Origin: a cyanobiont of Ornithocercus magnificus
GTDB taxonomy: Bacteria; Cyanobacteriota; Cyanobacteriia; PCC-6307; Cyanobiaceae
Length of the DNA stretch: 64,000 nucleotides
NCBI GenBank assembly: GCA_007996965.1
Contig: BIMP01000001.1
Location: 1 to 64,000, forward strand
Direction of reading: 5' to 3'
Positions 48,796 through 58,714 of this stretch are shown piece after piece. Within the stretch, counting starts at the first letter, position 1, and every line of letters begins with the position of its first letter. Both the position numbers and the translations under genes were made by a program. A model generated the notes under the pieces. It worked only from the letters and a program-made list of their open reading frames with translations, did not search any database and had not been told where the DNA came from.

Positions 48796-49329
48796 ATGCC
48801 AGTCTGCGTCGTCGTTTTGCCTGATTCCACCTCTGCGCGGGCTCTGCGCAGCGAGTTGCTCAAGACGGCTGTGCCACTTATCCGCTGTGAACTCGTGGCT
48901 CCGTCAGGTAGCACTCACAGATCAGTTAACCCTAGTGAGGATGTCAACATCGACATGGTTGATCTCCTCAACCCAGATCTCGTACGGCGACGCCGTCAGC
49001 GCAGTATGGCATTCTGGCTGATGCCTTTCGGATTTCTAGCAGGGTTGGTTTTTACTCAGATCACTAATCTTCAAACATTCTCAGCTCTTGGAATCTGGGC
49101 TGAGCCCATATTGGGAGGAGTGCTTGGCATGGGATCGGGGTTGATGGGTAGTTACGCTGCTGCTGCTAGCGTCACATCGAACAACGAAGACCAAATCAGG
49201 ATTTTACGTAATCGAAGCACAGATGGCAACTGGCTACTACTCCTTGAAACACCAATTAGCGTTGAAATTCCCTGGCAGCCTGTACAGCGAAGCAAGCCGC
49301 AACAAGTGGTACGCCTAAGCGAGTTGTGA
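48796..49329 (+). CDS. Conserved cyanobacterial membrane protein, function unknown
   Basis: This 177-residue protein has a soluble N-terminal half (MPVCVVVLPDSTSARALRSE), a basic stretch RRRRQRSMAFW and two hydrophobic segments (WLMPFGFLAGLVFTQITN and ILGGVLGMGSGLMGSYAAAA). The glycine-rich second segment resembles membrane-inserting helices. The C-terminal 45 residues (LLLLETPISVEIPWQPVQRS) are soluble. Its stop codon overlaps the GTG of the S4 protein, so they are cotranscribed. No family function is known to me. Confidence 0.75.
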   Translation: MPVCVVVLPDSTSARALRSELLKTAVPLIRCELVAPSGSTHRSVNPSEDVNIDMVDLLNPDLVRRRRQRSMAFWLMPFGFLAGLVFTQITNLQTFSALGIWAEPILGGVLGMGSGLMGSYAAAASVTSNNEDQIRILRNRSTDGNWLLLLETPISVEIPWQPVQRSKPQQVVRLSEL

Positions 49330-50108
49330 ACCTACCGCATCGAGAATTACTCTTGGGGAGCCGCCGGGCCAGTCAACTATCGCTAGTCGTGAAGTTGGCT
49401 GAGAGAGTCTTGAAAACTTGGCAACCAGCCTGGACGCCTTTCCTAGATGCACCACTTCTAGAGGAAGCCCTTCACCGTCTTAGCTCATTGGCAGAGTTGT
49501 CCTGGCATACTGAGGGAGGTTATGAAAGTGCTGAACGCCGCCGTTTGCTCTGCTGCTGCCGACACGAGACAGAGGCCCACGGCACTCCACCGATAAAGGG
49601 ACTAAGGATCGAGGGCAACTTCTTGTTTGATCCTGTTACGCCTGACGACTTGCGCGCCGCTTTGATCGAGATGGGTTTGGAAGCTGGTGATATTGGAGAT
49701 TTATGGGTTTGTGGAGATCGTGGAGGCCAAGGTGTACTAACTTCTGAAAGAGTTAATGAGCTGCATGGGCGACGTGCCCGCATACGTGAAGCAGAGATTC
49801 TTTGTGAGGCTGCAGAGCTACAGGATTTGCGACTCCCAGCCCAGCGTCTTCCACGGCATCTAACTACCGTGGAAGCATCACGACGTCTAGACGCAATAGC
49901 ATCGGCAGGTTTCAAAGTCTCCCGCTCAAAAGCTGTAGCCCTGATCAAGAAAGGTTGCCTACGTCTGAACTGGGGGCTAGTGGGCCAGGTCAGCCACGAG
50001 CTTAAGGTTGGAGATCGTATGCAGTTACGTAATCAAGGCACCCTAGAGGTACTAGCGATTGAGCGCACTAAGCGTGACCGATGGCGCTTTGAGCTACTGC
50101 GCAGCTAA
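49326..50108 (+). CDS. Photosystem II S4 domain protein (YlmH-like)
   Basis: This cyanobacterial and plastid protein family carries a C-terminal S4 RNA-binding domain. The GTG at 49326 overlaps the upstream stop by 4 bases. The 260 residues include FDPVTPDDLRAALIEMGLEA, LGDIGDLWVCGDRG-type sequence (EAGDIGDLWVCGDRGGQGVL) and the S4 core ASAGFKVSRSKAVALIKKGC with LKVGDRMQLRNQGTLEVLAI. The relation to photosystem II is by family name; Firmicutes YlmH acts on ribosome quality control or division. Confidence 0.88.
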   Translation: MNLPHRELLLGSRRASQLSLVVKLAERVLKTWQPAWTPFLDAPLLEEALHRLSSLAELSWHTEGGYESAERRRLLCCCRHETEAHGTPPIKGLRIEGNFLFDPVTPDDLRAALIEMGLEAGDIGDLWVCGDRGGQGVLTSERVNELHGRRARIREAEILCEAAELQDLRLPAQRLPRHLTTVEASRRLDAIASAGFKVSRSKAVALIKKGCLRLNWGLVGQVSHELKVGDRMQLRNQGTLEVLAIERTKRDRWRFELLRS

Positions 50109-50197
50109 AAGCTGAGGGCTTAAGGGTGCTAACATTATTGACAGGTCAGGAGGCTAATGAGCACGCTTGCTAAAGAGGACCTTCTAGCAACAGTAAC

Positions 50198-50269
50198 GGG
50201 CGATTAGCTCAGAGGTAGAGCACTACCTTGACACGGTAGGAGTCACTGGTTCGATTCCAGTATCGCCCA
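50198..50269 (+). tRNA. tRNA-Val (anticodon GAC)
   Basis: The 72-nt cloverleaf has acceptor arms GGGCGAT/ATCGCCC, a D-arm TAGCTCAGAGGTAGAGC, anticodon stem CTACC/GGTAG with loop TTGACAC (anticodon GAC), and T-arm ACTGGTTCGATTCCAGT. CCA is not encoded. Confidence 0.97.
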
Positions 50270-50883
50270 TTGTACTGAAAGGACGGTAAACCTAACTTAA
50301 AGACCAGGAGATGTCTATCAAGTGTCTGGCTAAGCTTTCTCGGCCCAAAGTTCTAAAGCAGGGCAAAGATCAAGTTTTACAGATAAACCTCCACTCTGAT
50401 ACACTTATAGTATAGATTAAACACTAGAATATTTCAGCTCTTGATTATGAAAACATGACTACGAGGCCATAGACTCATAGGTACATTTTCAAAACCTTGA
50501 AGCATATTTTGGTAGTGGTAGAACTAGACCAAGTTTTAACTTGAGCATACCTCTATCCAGGGCTAAACAGCTCACTTTGTTAATTTCTAAGACCCAAGAG
50601 AGAAAGAAGAATATGCACTACCTAGCATTTAATCACTCTAGTAATTTTAGAGCTCTAGCAAGGTGGATAAATCTACATTGCATACATTGTTGCAGCACAG
50701 TTCACACGGTATTGATCTTTGCCCCTAGCACTAATACAATGCCGAGTGGAGTGGGGCTGGTTTAGTTAACATAAAGAAAAGAGGTATAACTGATTCTATA
50801 CAAGGTCATCTAAACAAGATAGCTAGTAGGAAATAAAAATCTTACCATCTCCCACTACTTAATATGTTCAGGAACGGCAAGCT
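50270..50883. other. AT-rich intergenic stretch before murD
   Basis: These 614 bases hold no family-like frame. A 74-codon frame at 50541-50765 has no ribosome-binding site or recognisable content. The 13-base word GAGGCCATAGACT occurs here near 50463 and again near 46983, probably by chance. Confidence 0.35.
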
Positions 50884-52260
50884 ATGGCATCAATTGTTGT
50901 TGTAGGTCTCGGGTATTCCGGCTGTAGTGCAGCGCGCATACTGCGGCAGGATTGCCATTCAGTCACAGTGATCGAGTCTAAAAACGACTCACTACGAGAA
51001 AAGAGGGCGGACAAACTACGAAGCCTAGGCATCACAGTAAAGCTTGGAACTCCACTAAATTTGGAAGCCTTCAAAAACGTCCAAGGCCTAAAAACTGTAG
51101 TGGTCAGTCCTGGAATTGCCTGGGATCATCCTACCCTACAAGCATTGAGGAACTGTGGGGTCCAGGTTCAGGGTGAGATGGCAGTAGCCTGGTCACATTT
51201 ACGCCACTGTCCTTGGGTTGGGGTTACCGGAACTAATGGCAAGACTACAGTGGCCCACTTACTCAACCATGTGCTTGAGAGCGCGGGTTTGCATGCTCCC
51301 ATGGGAGGTAATGTCGGTGCTGCTGCAACCGAACTAGCCTTGCGATGGCCTGCCAAGTCCGAAAATACTCCAGACTGGTTTGTAATAGAGTTAAGCAGTT
51401 ACCAAATTGAGGCAGCACCTGAGGTTGCTCCAGCTATTGGCATTTGGACTACTCTTACCTCCGATCATCTGGAGCGACATGGCACACTGTCAGCTTACCG
51501 ATCGATCAAACGGGGACTACTTGAGCGTTCGAGTATTCCAATCCTCAATGCTGATGATCCTGATCTAAGTCAGCAACGCCCGAGCTGGAGACGTGGGATG
51601 TGGGTAAGTACTAGCGGACCTGGAACGGCACTGGCACCACATCATCTTTGGATTGATGCCAAGGACCAACTTTGCAACTTAAAAGGCCCACTCTTTCAAG
51701 CTAGTGTACTAAGAAGGATGATAGGTGAGCATAATCGTCAGAATCTTTTGCTAGCAACTGCAGCAGCGCTCCAAATTGGCCTATCACCTAATAGTATCGT
51801 TCAAGGATTACAAAGCTTCCCTGGCCTGCCTCATCGCCTTGAGCTAATAGGATATCTGCATGATATTAAAATATTCAACGACAGTAAGGCTACTAACTAT
51901 GCTGCATCTGCAGCTGGTCTCCGGTCTGTACCGGTGCCAACAGTTGTGCTTGCCGGTGGTGAAATCAAGCAAGGCGATGTAACTGACTGGCTCCATCTAA
52001 TGCATAGCTGTGTTATTGGTGTGGTTCTATTTGGCGCCGGTGCTAAATGGCTACAAAACTTACTGTACTCTAACAAATATCCTGGGCACTTGAAAATCTG
52101 TAATGGCTTAGAAGAAGCAGTACCACTCGCTCTTAAGCTTGCAATCAACTTGAAGGCTTGCTCTTTGCTGCTGTCACCAGCTTGCGCTAGCTTCGATCAA
52201 TATCCCAACTTTGAAGCCCGGGGTGAACACTTCCGTAGTATTATTCATTCCCTAAGCTGA
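50884..52260 (+). CDS. murD: UDP-N-acetylmuramoylalanine-D-glutamate ligase
   Basis: MurD adds D-glutamate to UDP-MurNAc-L-alanine in peptidoglycan synthesis. The 458-residue protein has VVVGLGYSGCSAARIL (substrate domain), the ATP loop WVGVTGTNGKTTVAHLL, NADDPDL and FNDSKATNYAASAAGL in the C-terminal domain. SPACASFDQYPNFEARGEHF is the conserved end motif. It stands alone between long gaps. Confidence 0.97.
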   Translation: MASIVVVGLGYSGCSAARILRQDCHSVTVIESKNDSLREKRADKLRSLGITVKLGTPLNLEAFKNVQGLKTVVVSPGIAWDHPTLQALRNCGVQVQGEMAVAWSHLRHCPWVGVTGTNGKTTVAHLLNHVLESAGLHAPMGGNVGAAATELALRWPAKSENTPDWFVIELSSYQIEAAPEVAPAIGIWTTLTSDHLERHGTLSAYRSIKRGLLERSSIPILNADDPDLSQQRPSWRRGMWVSTSGPGTALAPHHLWIDAKDQLCNLKGPLFQASVLRRMIGEHNRQNLLLATAAALQIGLSPNSIVQGLQSFPGLPHRLELIGYLHDIKIFNDSKATNYAASAAGLRSVPVPTVVLAGGEIKQGDVTDWLHLMHSCVIGVVLFGAGAKWLQNLLYSNKYPGHLKICNGLEEAVPLALKLAINLKACSLLLSPACASFDQYPNFEARGEHFRSIIHSLS

Positions 52261-52760
52261 AATTAGTCTGTCTATGTTTAAGCAAAGTAGGAGTGAGGCA
52301 CAGCTTTCTAAGTAGAGAATAGTAAATTTGTTCCTGATTCAAGCTACAATTGCTCTCTCACTTATCTATTGACCAGCTAGATAGACCATGCTTGAAGCTT
52401 AATCCTGATCTTTATAATATTAAACACCAGAGTCTCGTCATTAAGAATAAGTTTTACCTGGCTTCTTCGCTATTTAAGTTATAACTATTGATGTATTTAG
52501 GTAGGTATAGAACTGTTGCCCATCCATTTTGCTAATTTGTAGGCCTACTGCTAGATAGTCATTTTAGCTAGCAGTCTCAAGTCTGCTGAGCAGTAGTCTT
52601 CTAACGAGATACACCAACCATGCAGGGATAAGAGATTTAGGTGTCAATGTGCACTTTATTACATAAGTAGCCTAGCTAGTGCCGGTTGAAGTGGACGAAT
52701 TCGGCTCTAAAAAATCTACAAGCCCACAGTAAAAAAATTAATGATGAAGTGGAACTGAGA
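52261..52760. other. Intergenic stretch after murD
   Basis: These 500 bases are AT-rich and stop-dense. I see no gene or RNA. It separates two convergent units (murD and rpoZ-DUF1818), so it should hold their terminators. Confidence 0.4.
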
Positions 52761-53150
52761 TTAGTGTGTCTGATAGTTTTCCAGGTCCCAGGCTGTTCTC
52801 ATAGCCGCGACTATCGCTGCCGCCGCCGGCGATGGCCAGTGAGCTTCCATACTGCGCTGCGCACTGGCCTCTCCGTTCAGGATTAATTTTAGATTCCAGT
52901 GGTGGCAGTCTCCATCCATACAGCCCCACCAAACACCACGCTCCATTTCTAATTCAATCACTTCTTCAAGCATGAGTTGACCTTGGAGTTCCGCGTGTTG
53001 GCTCTCAAGCGCAAGTACGAGAATAGCCAGTTCCTGCCATTCAGATTCGGTTATCTCGAAAGCCCAAGTTTCTCCACCAATTAGAGCTGAGAACGGTGTA
53101 CCTTCGCGGCCGACAGCAAGACGCCAGCCAACTCCTTCGTAGCAAAGCAA
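52761..53150 (-). CDS. DUF1818 family protein
   Basis: This cyanobacterium-specific protein has no known function. I propose the TTG at 53150 as start, just after the rpoZ stop, with AAGGT upstream, giving 129 residues (MLCYEGVGWRLAVGREG...). A longer frame from 53195 overlaps rpoZ. Features are FSALIGGETWAFEITESEWQ and the tryptophan-rich RGVWWGCMDGDCHHWNLKLI. The partner rpoZ is conserved in related genomes. The fold is known structurally, but not the role. Confidence 0.85.
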   Translation of the reverse strand: MLCYEGVGWRLAVGREGTPFSALIGGETWAFEITESEWQELAILVLALESQHAELQGQLMLEEVIELEMERGVWWGCMDGDCHHWNLKLILNGEASAQRSMEAHWPSPAAAAIVAAMRTAWDLENYQTH

Positions 53151-53157
53151 GGCTACC

Positions 53158-53379
53158 TTAGCTAGGAAGTAAGTCTGGTTGGTCTTGCTCGTCACTAAGT
53201 TCGACTATAGCTCTTTGAACCGGCTTCACACTGGATTCTTCTAGTAGTCCATCAAAGTCGTCAAAGCGACGCTGCTTGGCTCGGAAGGCAATTCGTACAG
53301 TAGTGAGATAGCGGTTACTGGAGTGCCGGATCAAGCTCTCTCCTCGCTTTGCAAGCTCTTGGGCATTGACACCGTTCAC
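53158..53379 (-). CDS. rpoZ: RNA polymerase omega subunit
   Basis: Omega assists assembly of the RNA polymerase beta-prime subunit. The 73 residues match the cyanobacterial form: [36 protein letters not shown] and [23 protein letters not shown]1818 follows on the same transcript. Confidence 0.96.
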   Translation of the reverse strand: MNGVNAQELAKRGESLIRHSSNRYLTTVRIAFRAKQRRFDDFDGLLEESSVKPVQRAIVELSDEQDQPDLLPS

Positions 53380-53566
53380 AGGCGTTAGATTATGGGAAAA
53401 GTCGCTAAACTTTAGCAGTCTGTTCGGAGCTTTGTAGCATTAGACTCATAGTGTCTGTCATGGAGATACATGGTTTGAGTTAAATAACACCAGTGATAAA
53501 AATATGATCTCAACTATTGAACCTCAATAGTGGATTTACCCCTTTCCTTATAACTCTGTATCTGCC

Positions 53567-55177
53567 ATGACTACCCCTGGCTCTAAGAAGGACGGAAAAA
53601 GATCTCGGTACCCCAAACAGCTAGGTACCTTATCTATTGATTTAGGTAGTACCACAACAGTTCTTGCCTTCCAGGCGCAAGGCAGCACAGATCTCCAGAT
53701 GGTCAATCTTGGTTTAATCGAACGTGCGCCTGGCCAAGTACCTTCCATGCTATGGTGCCGGTCTGCTAAAGATCCAGCACTACTTTTAGGACAGCAGGTC
53801 ATTGATGCTGGACGAGCTAGTAGTGATGATCCAAGGTTGGTCCGCGATTTCAAGCGCTGGATTGGAAGGGATGCGCCAGTGAACTGGAGTTGCTGCCTAA
53901 CACCTGAAGAAGCAGGAGAACTTTTGCTTGGAGGAATTTGGCAACAGCTGCCTGAGTGTTTAGAAGTACAGCGCCTTGTAATTACAGCACCTATTGAGCA
54001 TTACCGTCACTATAGAAGCTGGCTGCAAAATGCATGTGGAATTTTGCCTGTAGCAGAGATTGCACTGATTGATGAGCCAACAGCTGCAGCTCTTGGAGCT
54101 GGTCTTCCTTGCGGCGCTAAGCTTCTCGTAGTTGATCTGGGAGGTAGTACTCTCGACCTTGCACTTGTACATCTTGAGGGAGGTGAGGGACGACCTGCAC
54201 CAATTGCACAGCTAATGCGCTTCCGTGGCCAGGATCTTTCAGGCAGAAGCTGCCAAACACTTCGGTGTGCCAAAGTACTGGGAAAAGCTGGAATGCAGCT
54301 GGGTGGCAGGGACTTAGATCACTGGATTGCTGATACTTTACTCCCTAATGATTCTAGGACACCAGCTATACTTGCAGCAGCTGAACGCTTGAAGTGCCGT
54401 CTGAGTAGTGCAGAGCTGGATCCCGATCAGATTCTGACAGAAATGGTAGACAATTATTCCCTGCAACTATCGCAGCGACAATTGGAAGATTTACTAACTC
54501 GATACGGTTTCTTCAAAAGCCTTGAAGCTCTTCTGGAGAAGACACTTGCCGGAGGGCGTCAATATGGCTGCTCGCTCAGAGATCTCCAAGGCGTGGTAGC
54601 TGTTGGTGGAGGTGCGCAAATTCCACTATTCCAACGCTGGCTAAGTAAGCATACATCACCTGCCCCCTTACTAACGCCGCCACCGGTAGAGGCTGTTGTC
54701 CGAGGTGCACTACAACTCACGCCAGCTGTGCAAATTCGTGATGTTCTAAATCGTGGTGTCTCTTTACGCTATTGGGATCAGCGCAGCAATCGACATAATT
54801 GGCATCCTTTATTCTTGGCCGGTCAGCATTGGCCCACAACTAGCCCACTAGAGCTGACCTTGGCTGCTAGCCAGAACAATCAAAGTAGTATCGAGTTGGT
54901 ATTGGGAGAACCAAGATCCCAAAGTTTGCGGGAGATCATATTTATTAACGGCTTGCCCAGACTAAGTCAGGGGAGCGAGACAAGCGATAACGACCCGATA
55001 CCTGAACCTTGGCCTGGCGATGCTCCAGTAATTTTTCTTAGCCCATTAGGTCAGCCTGCTGAGAATGTAGTACGCCTTCGATTTTGGATTGATGGTGTGG
55101 GAAAACTTATGTGTAATGGAGAAGATCTGCGCACAGGCCAACAGCTTGAGGAGTTAGATCTTGGACCTGTAAGATGA
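53567..55177 (+). CDS. Hsp70 (DnaK)-like protein with a shortened C-terminal part
   Basis: The N-terminal two thirds is an actin-like Hsp70 ATPase: LSIDLGSTTTVLAFQ (phosphate 1), LVITAPIEHYRHYRSWL, IDEPTAAALGAG (connect), KLLVVDLGGSTLDLALVHL (phosphate 2) and VVAVGGGAQIPLFQRWLSKH (adenosine). Length is 536, about 100 shorter than DnaK. The C-terminal region (about 385-536) keeps a beta-rich SBD-like part (RDVLNRGVSLRYWDQRS) but lacks a helical lid. It is therefore a divergent Hsp70, not the housekeeping DnaK. A membrane protein gene follows 25 bases later. Confidence 0.88.
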   Translation: MTTPGSKKDGKRSRYPKQLGTLSIDLGSTTTVLAFQAQGSTDLQMVNLGLIERAPGQVPSMLWCRSAKDPALLLGQQVIDAGRASSDDPRLVRDFKRWIGRDAPVNWSCCLTPEEAGELLLGGIWQQLPECLEVQRLVITAPIEHYRHYRSWLQNACGILPVAEIALIDEPTAAALGAGLPCGAKLLVVDLGGSTLDLALVHLEGGEGRPAPIAQLMRFRGQDLSGRSCQTLRCAKVLGKAGMQLGGRDLDHWIADTLLPNDSRTPAILAAAERLKCRLSSAELDPDQILTEMVDNYSLQLSQRQLEDLLTRYGFFKSLEALLEKTLAGGRQYGCSLRDLQGVVAVGGGAQIPLFQRWLSKHTSPAPLLTPPPVEAVVRGALQLTPAVQIRDVLNRGVSLRYWDQRSNRHNWHPLFLAGQHWPTTSPLELTLAASQNNQSSIELVLGEPRSQSLREIIFINGLPRLSQGSETSDNDPIPEPWPGDAPVIFLSPLGQPAENVVRLRFWIDGVGKLMCNGEDLRTGQQLEELDLGPVR

Positions 55178-55202
55178 ATAGATTAGCAACCTTGGCAAGT
55201 AT

Positions 55203-56000
55203 GTGAAGGCCAACTTTAGGCTGAAACTGCCAAGATATCAAATCTTAGAGGTCTGTCAATTTGTGTTGAGCCGTAACCATCTATTTCCTTTCTGGCTTGG
55301 TCTTACTCTAGGTTATGTGACAATAGGAGTTACGGTGGCCTGCTCATGGTACCGTCAGCTACCAGACATGTTTGGCCAAGCTATAGCTGAGAAAAACTCT
55401 CTGGCGTGTTTTCGCCATAGCGAACAGCTAGCCAAATTTCACTCGCTCAACAGCGATAGCTTGAGGAAACAGGCAGTTTGTCGTCGTCACCTAGCTGAAT
55501 TAGCTTGGCAGAGGGAAAACTATCGTGAGGCTTTAATGCTGCAGAAGCAGCTAGTGAATTCACGATCTGGTAGTCGCGAGAGGCAGCTTCTCAATCGCCT
55601 GCGTTTATTAGAGTGGAGTGGTCAACTCTGGAGCCAAGCGCTAACTGACTTTAAAACCGAAGACCTTAAAAAACTGACATTTTCCCTAAATCCTTTGGGC
55701 TGGTTAGATAATGGTTTCAGCAATAGACTTAATTATGCTCCTTGGTGGCAGCAAGCGCCCAATATACAGCGCCAACTTTTCTCGGCTAACATTGCGAGAA
55801 ACATAGATTATGTAGAGCGTTATGTAGAGCGACATGGTCATAATTTTGGATCAGAACACACAATACCTGTAAAAGCCTTGGATTGGGTAGTAACTAGGCA
55901 GCTACAGCAGGGTATGGATACTTGGCAAGCCTTCGAGTTTTCTTGCCGCGATCTTGGGGGTTACTTAATAGAAAGAGGTCCAGAGACTCTCTGCTGGTAA
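55203..56000 (+). CDS. Single-helix membrane protein, function unknown
   Basis: This 265-residue protein has a GTG start. A hydrophobic helix lies at about residues 27-48 (HLFPFWLGLTLGYVTIGVTV). The remaining residues are helical and tryptophan-rich, with ELAWQRENYREALMLQKQLV resembling a TPR-like repeat. It follows the Hsp70-like gene and probably shares its transcript. I do not recognise the family. A chaperone partner role is only suggested by position. Confidence 0.65.
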   Translation: MKANFRLKLPRYQILEVCQFVLSRNHLFPFWLGLTLGYVTIGVTVACSWYRQLPDMFGQAIAEKNSLACFRHSEQLAKFHSLNSDSLRKQAVCRRHLAELAWQRENYREALMLQKQLVNSRSGSRERQLLNRLRLLEWSGQLWSQALTDFKTEDLKKLTFSLNPLGWLDNGFSNRLNYAPWWQQAPNIQRQLFSANIARNIDYVERYVERHGHNFGSEHTIPVKALDWVVTRQLQQGMDTWQAFEFSCRDLGGYLIERGPETLCW

Positions 56001-56018
56001 AAGCATCAGCATAGGCTA

Positions 56019-56567
56019 TCAGTTTTGTACGGTACTGAGAAATATACCTTCTTCTCCGTCTAATTTGTTCAGCCGCAATTGAATTGCTTCTGTACGACGA
56101 GTAGGTACATTGCGACCGCAAAAATCAGGCTGGATCGGTAATTCACGATGGCCACGATCAACCATCACTAGCAACATAACACGCTGTGGACGACCCCATG
56201 TCTGCAAAGCCTCAAGCGCAGCACGCACAGTACGACCGGTGAATATCACATCATCCACAAGTACTACCTGGCGTCCCTCAGGGCTTATTGGCAGCGTAGT
56301 CGCCTCAGCGAGGCGGGTGCCTACCCGCTCGAGATCATCGCGGTGAAAAGTGGGATCAAGAGTGCCCTGTGCAATTTTTGCTCCTGCTATTGCCTCTAGC
56401 TGCTGTGCTAGCACACGCGCTAGATAAACACCACGAGTAGGAATACCAAGTAGTACAAGCTGATCAGGGTCTTGTACCAGTTCCATTACTTGAGAGGCCA
56501 AGCGGCGGAGGGTGCGCCGCAGCTCATCAGCTGACAGTATCTCAATTCTGTGCTGCGCTAAAGCCAC
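56019..56567 (-). CDS. pyrR: Pyrimidine operon regulator / uracil phosphoribosyltransferase
   Basis: PyrR converts uracil and PRPP to UMP and, in Gram-positives, attenuates pyr mRNA. The 182-residue protein has RTLRRLASQVMELV at the N-terminus, LGIPTRGVYLARVLAQQLEA and the PRPP loop VVLVDDVIFTGRTVRAALEA. The C-terminal REL-PIQPDFCGRNVPT motif is present. An RNA-binding role in cyanobacteria is unproven. Confidence 0.94.
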   Translation of the reverse strand: MALAQHRIEILSADELRRTLRRLASQVMELVQDPDQLVLLGIPTRGVYLARVLAQQLEAIAGAKIAQGTLDPTFHRDDLERVGTRLAEATTLPISPEGRQVVLVDDVIFTGRTVRAALEALQTWGRPQRVMLLVMVDRGHRELPIQPDFCGRNVPTRRTEAIQLRLNKLDGEEGIFLSTVQN

Positions 56568-56727
56568 TGCCCAAGCGTTGGGGTCTCACTGTATGGGACA
56601 GGACCTTTGATCCCCATCTAAGTGCTCGTAAGCTGACTTCGGTAGTTTTGGGCTACTGCGTTTGACTAAGCTGACACTAGCCTAAAGTATTGAGGAGTCC
56701 TTAAGAACGGATCCTCCTGGAGTGAAC

Positions 56728-58356
56728 GTGTCGAGCAGTGCTGCAGGAAAACACCGAGATTCCGGAAGGCCGGTAGCACCTGTTGTCCTAGCCATCCTCG
56801 ATGGTTGGGGGCATCGAGATAGTGACGATCACAACGCTATCCGCAGTGCTTCAACACCAGTGATGGATAGTCTCTGGCAAGCCTACCCACATACCCTAAT
56901 TGAAGCTAGTGGAAGCCACGTTGGCCTTCCAGAGGGTCAAATGGGTAACTCAGAGGTCGGCCATCTCACTATCGGTGCTGGTCGGATCATTCGCCAAGAG
57001 CTTGTGCGAATTGGTGACACAGTTCGTATGAAACGTCTTGGCAAGATTGAGGCACTTGCCGGCCTACTTAATCGTCTTTGTGTGAGTGGTAGAACTCTGC
57101 ACTTAATTGGTCTTGTTTCCGATGGTGGCGTCCATAGTCATATAGATCATCTCGAGGGACTAATCCGCTGGGCTGCTGCCGCTGGAGCGCCAAGATTGGC
57201 AATCCATGCCATTACCGATGGACGAGATACTCCCCCAAGAAGCGGACCATATTTCCTGGAGCGGGTGCAGCGTGTAATTGCTGAGACTGCTGGTGAGCTA
57301 GCTAGCCTATGTGGACGTTACTGGGCTATGGATCGTGACCAGCGCTGGGAACGTACGTCACGTGCGTACGACCTGTACACTGACCCTAATTTGCCTATCG
57401 ATAGTCGTGATGCGGTCACTGTAATTAACGATAGTTATGCTTGTGGAACGAATGATGAATTTCTCGAGCCCACACGTCTTACTGACACTATCTTTAGAGA
57501 TGGTGATGGCCTCTTGCTATTCAACTTCAGACCTGATAGAGCTCGACAAATTATTCAGGCTTTGACATTACGAGAGTTTGAAGGCTTCCCTAGAAGCTAT
57601 TACGTCCACTTAGATGCAGTCACATTCACTCAGGTTGAGCCCAATCTACCTGTTAAGGTTGCTTTTCCTCCCGAATCTCTTAATCAGTTCCTTGGTGAGG
57701 TGGTCTCTGCCAGTGGTCTTCGTCAGTATCGCACAGCGGAGACCGAAAAGTACCCGCATGTCACCTACTTCCTGAATGGTGGAGTTGAGCATCCATTACC
57801 GGGCGAAGATCGACATCTTGTGCCTTCCCCTCGAGTAGCTACCTATGACCTTTCCCCTGCTATGGCTGCCGAAGCCCTCACCGATTCCTGTATAGATGCG
57901 ATTAAGCGGGGCATTTATACGCTCGTAATAATCAATTATGCCAATCCTGATATGGTAGGGCATACGGGAGTGATGAGTGCAGCTACAGAAGCTATAGGCA
58001 CTGTGGACCACTGCATTGGCCGGCTACTAGATGCTGTTGGCCAGATGGGAGGCAGTATCCTAATCACTGCTGATCACGGCAATGCTGAAACCATGCTGGG
58101 TCCAGATGGACAACCATGGACTGCGCATACTACTAACCCAGTTCCAATAATTTTGATAGAGGGCGAGGGTCATAAACTGGCAGGGTACGGCAATGCCCTG
58201 CGTCTTCGCGATGGTGGGGGCTTAGCTGACATCGCGCCAACCCTGCTTCAGCTACTAAGCCTGCCGAAGCCAGAGGTAATGACAGGAGCCTCACTCATCG
58301 AGTCTATAGGTCAGGAAGGCTGTGTACCTCCTGTCTGCTTACCAAAAACAGCTTGA
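56728..58356 (+). CDS. gpmI: 2,3-bisphosphoglycerate-independent phosphoglycerate mutase
   Basis: GpmI interconverts 2- and 3-phosphoglycerate using two manganese ions. I favour GTG 56728, with GGAG five bases upstream, giving 542 residues; a GTG at 56722 is also possible. Motifs are [19 protein letters not shown], the catalytic serine in [36 protein letters not shown] and [11 protein letters not shown]. secG follows 18 bases downstream. Confidence 0.96.
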   Translation: MSSSAAGKHRDSGRPVAPVVLAILDGWGHRDSDDHNAIRSASTPVMDSLWQAYPHTLIEASGSHVGLPEGQMGNSEVGHLTIGAGRIIRQELVRIGDTVRMKRLGKIEALAGLLNRLCVSGRTLHLIGLVSDGGVHSHIDHLEGLIRWAAAAGAPRLAIHAITDGRDTPPRSGPYFLERVQRVIAETAGELASLCGRYWAMDRDQRWERTSRAYDLYTDPNLPIDSRDAVTVINDSYACGTNDEFLEPTRLTDTIFRDGDGLLLFNFRPDRARQIIQALTLREFEGFPRSYYVHLDAVTFTQVEPNLPVKVAFPPESLNQFLGEVVSASGLRQYRTAETEKYPHVTYFLNGGVEHPLPGEDRHLVPSPRVATYDLSPAMAAEALTDSCIDAIKRGIYTLVIINYANPDMVGHTGVMSAATEAIGTVDHCIGRLLDAVGQMGGSILITADHGNAETMLGPDGQPWTAHTTNPVPIILIEGEGHKLAGYGNALRLRDGGGLADIAPTLLQLLSLPKPEVMTGASLIESIGQEGCVPPVCLPKTA

Positions 58357-58374
58357 GGAGATGAGTGCCTGAAC

Positions 58375-58602
58375 ATGGTCTACTTCACAATTTCCTGGAT
58401 CTGGATTGGCACAGGAGTAATGCTAATATTGCTAGTGCTGTTGCATAGTCCAAAAGGTGATGGTATAGGAGGTCTTGCCGCCAGCGGCAGTTCAATGTTT
58501 AGCAGTGCGAGCAGTGCAGAAGCAACGCTAAACCGAATTACATGGGCTTGTCTAGCTATCTTTCTCACCCTGACGGTTATCCTCAGTGCGGGCTGGTCAT
58601 AA
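58375..58602 (+). CDS. secG: Preprotein translocase subunit SecG
   Basis: SecG is the small auxiliary subunit of the SecYEG channel. The 75-residue protein has two membrane helices (ISWIWIGTGVMLILLVLLHS and ITWACLAIFLTLTVILSAGW) joined by the conserved SPKGDGIGGLAASGSSMFSS loop. It follows gpmI and ends before the groEL terminator. Confidence 0.95.
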   Translation: MVYFTISWIWIGTGVMLILLVLLHSPKGDGIGGLAASGSSMFSSASSAEATLNRITWACLAIFLTLTVILSAGWS

Positions 58603-58638
58603 CCAGCAGTAGCCCCTATTGGGCCGAAGCATGAATAA

Positions 58639-58658
58639 AGCGCCCCAAGGGGGGCGCT
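58639..58658 (-). terminator. Rho-independent terminator of groEL
   Basis: AGCGCCCC (58639-58646) and GGGGCGCT (58651-58658) form a perfect GC-rich 8-bp stem with a 4-base loop. On the minus strand it is followed by TTTATTC, a short T-run, so it probably ends the groES-groEL transcript and may also stop secG. Confidence 0.75.
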
Positions 58659-58714
58659 ACAGTTAAACTTGGAAAAATTGTTAGTAAATTATTCAGAGAT
58701 TTCTGGTTAAGATC

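Noticed and set aside
48690-48914. 75-codon upstream extension of serA
   Set aside because: It is unlike any SerA, the standard N-terminus begins at 48689, and it overlaps the divergent membrane protein gene.
55822-55842. Direct repeat TATGTAGAGCG, two copies
   Set aside because: It simply encodes YVERYVER in the membrane protein and is not an independent element.
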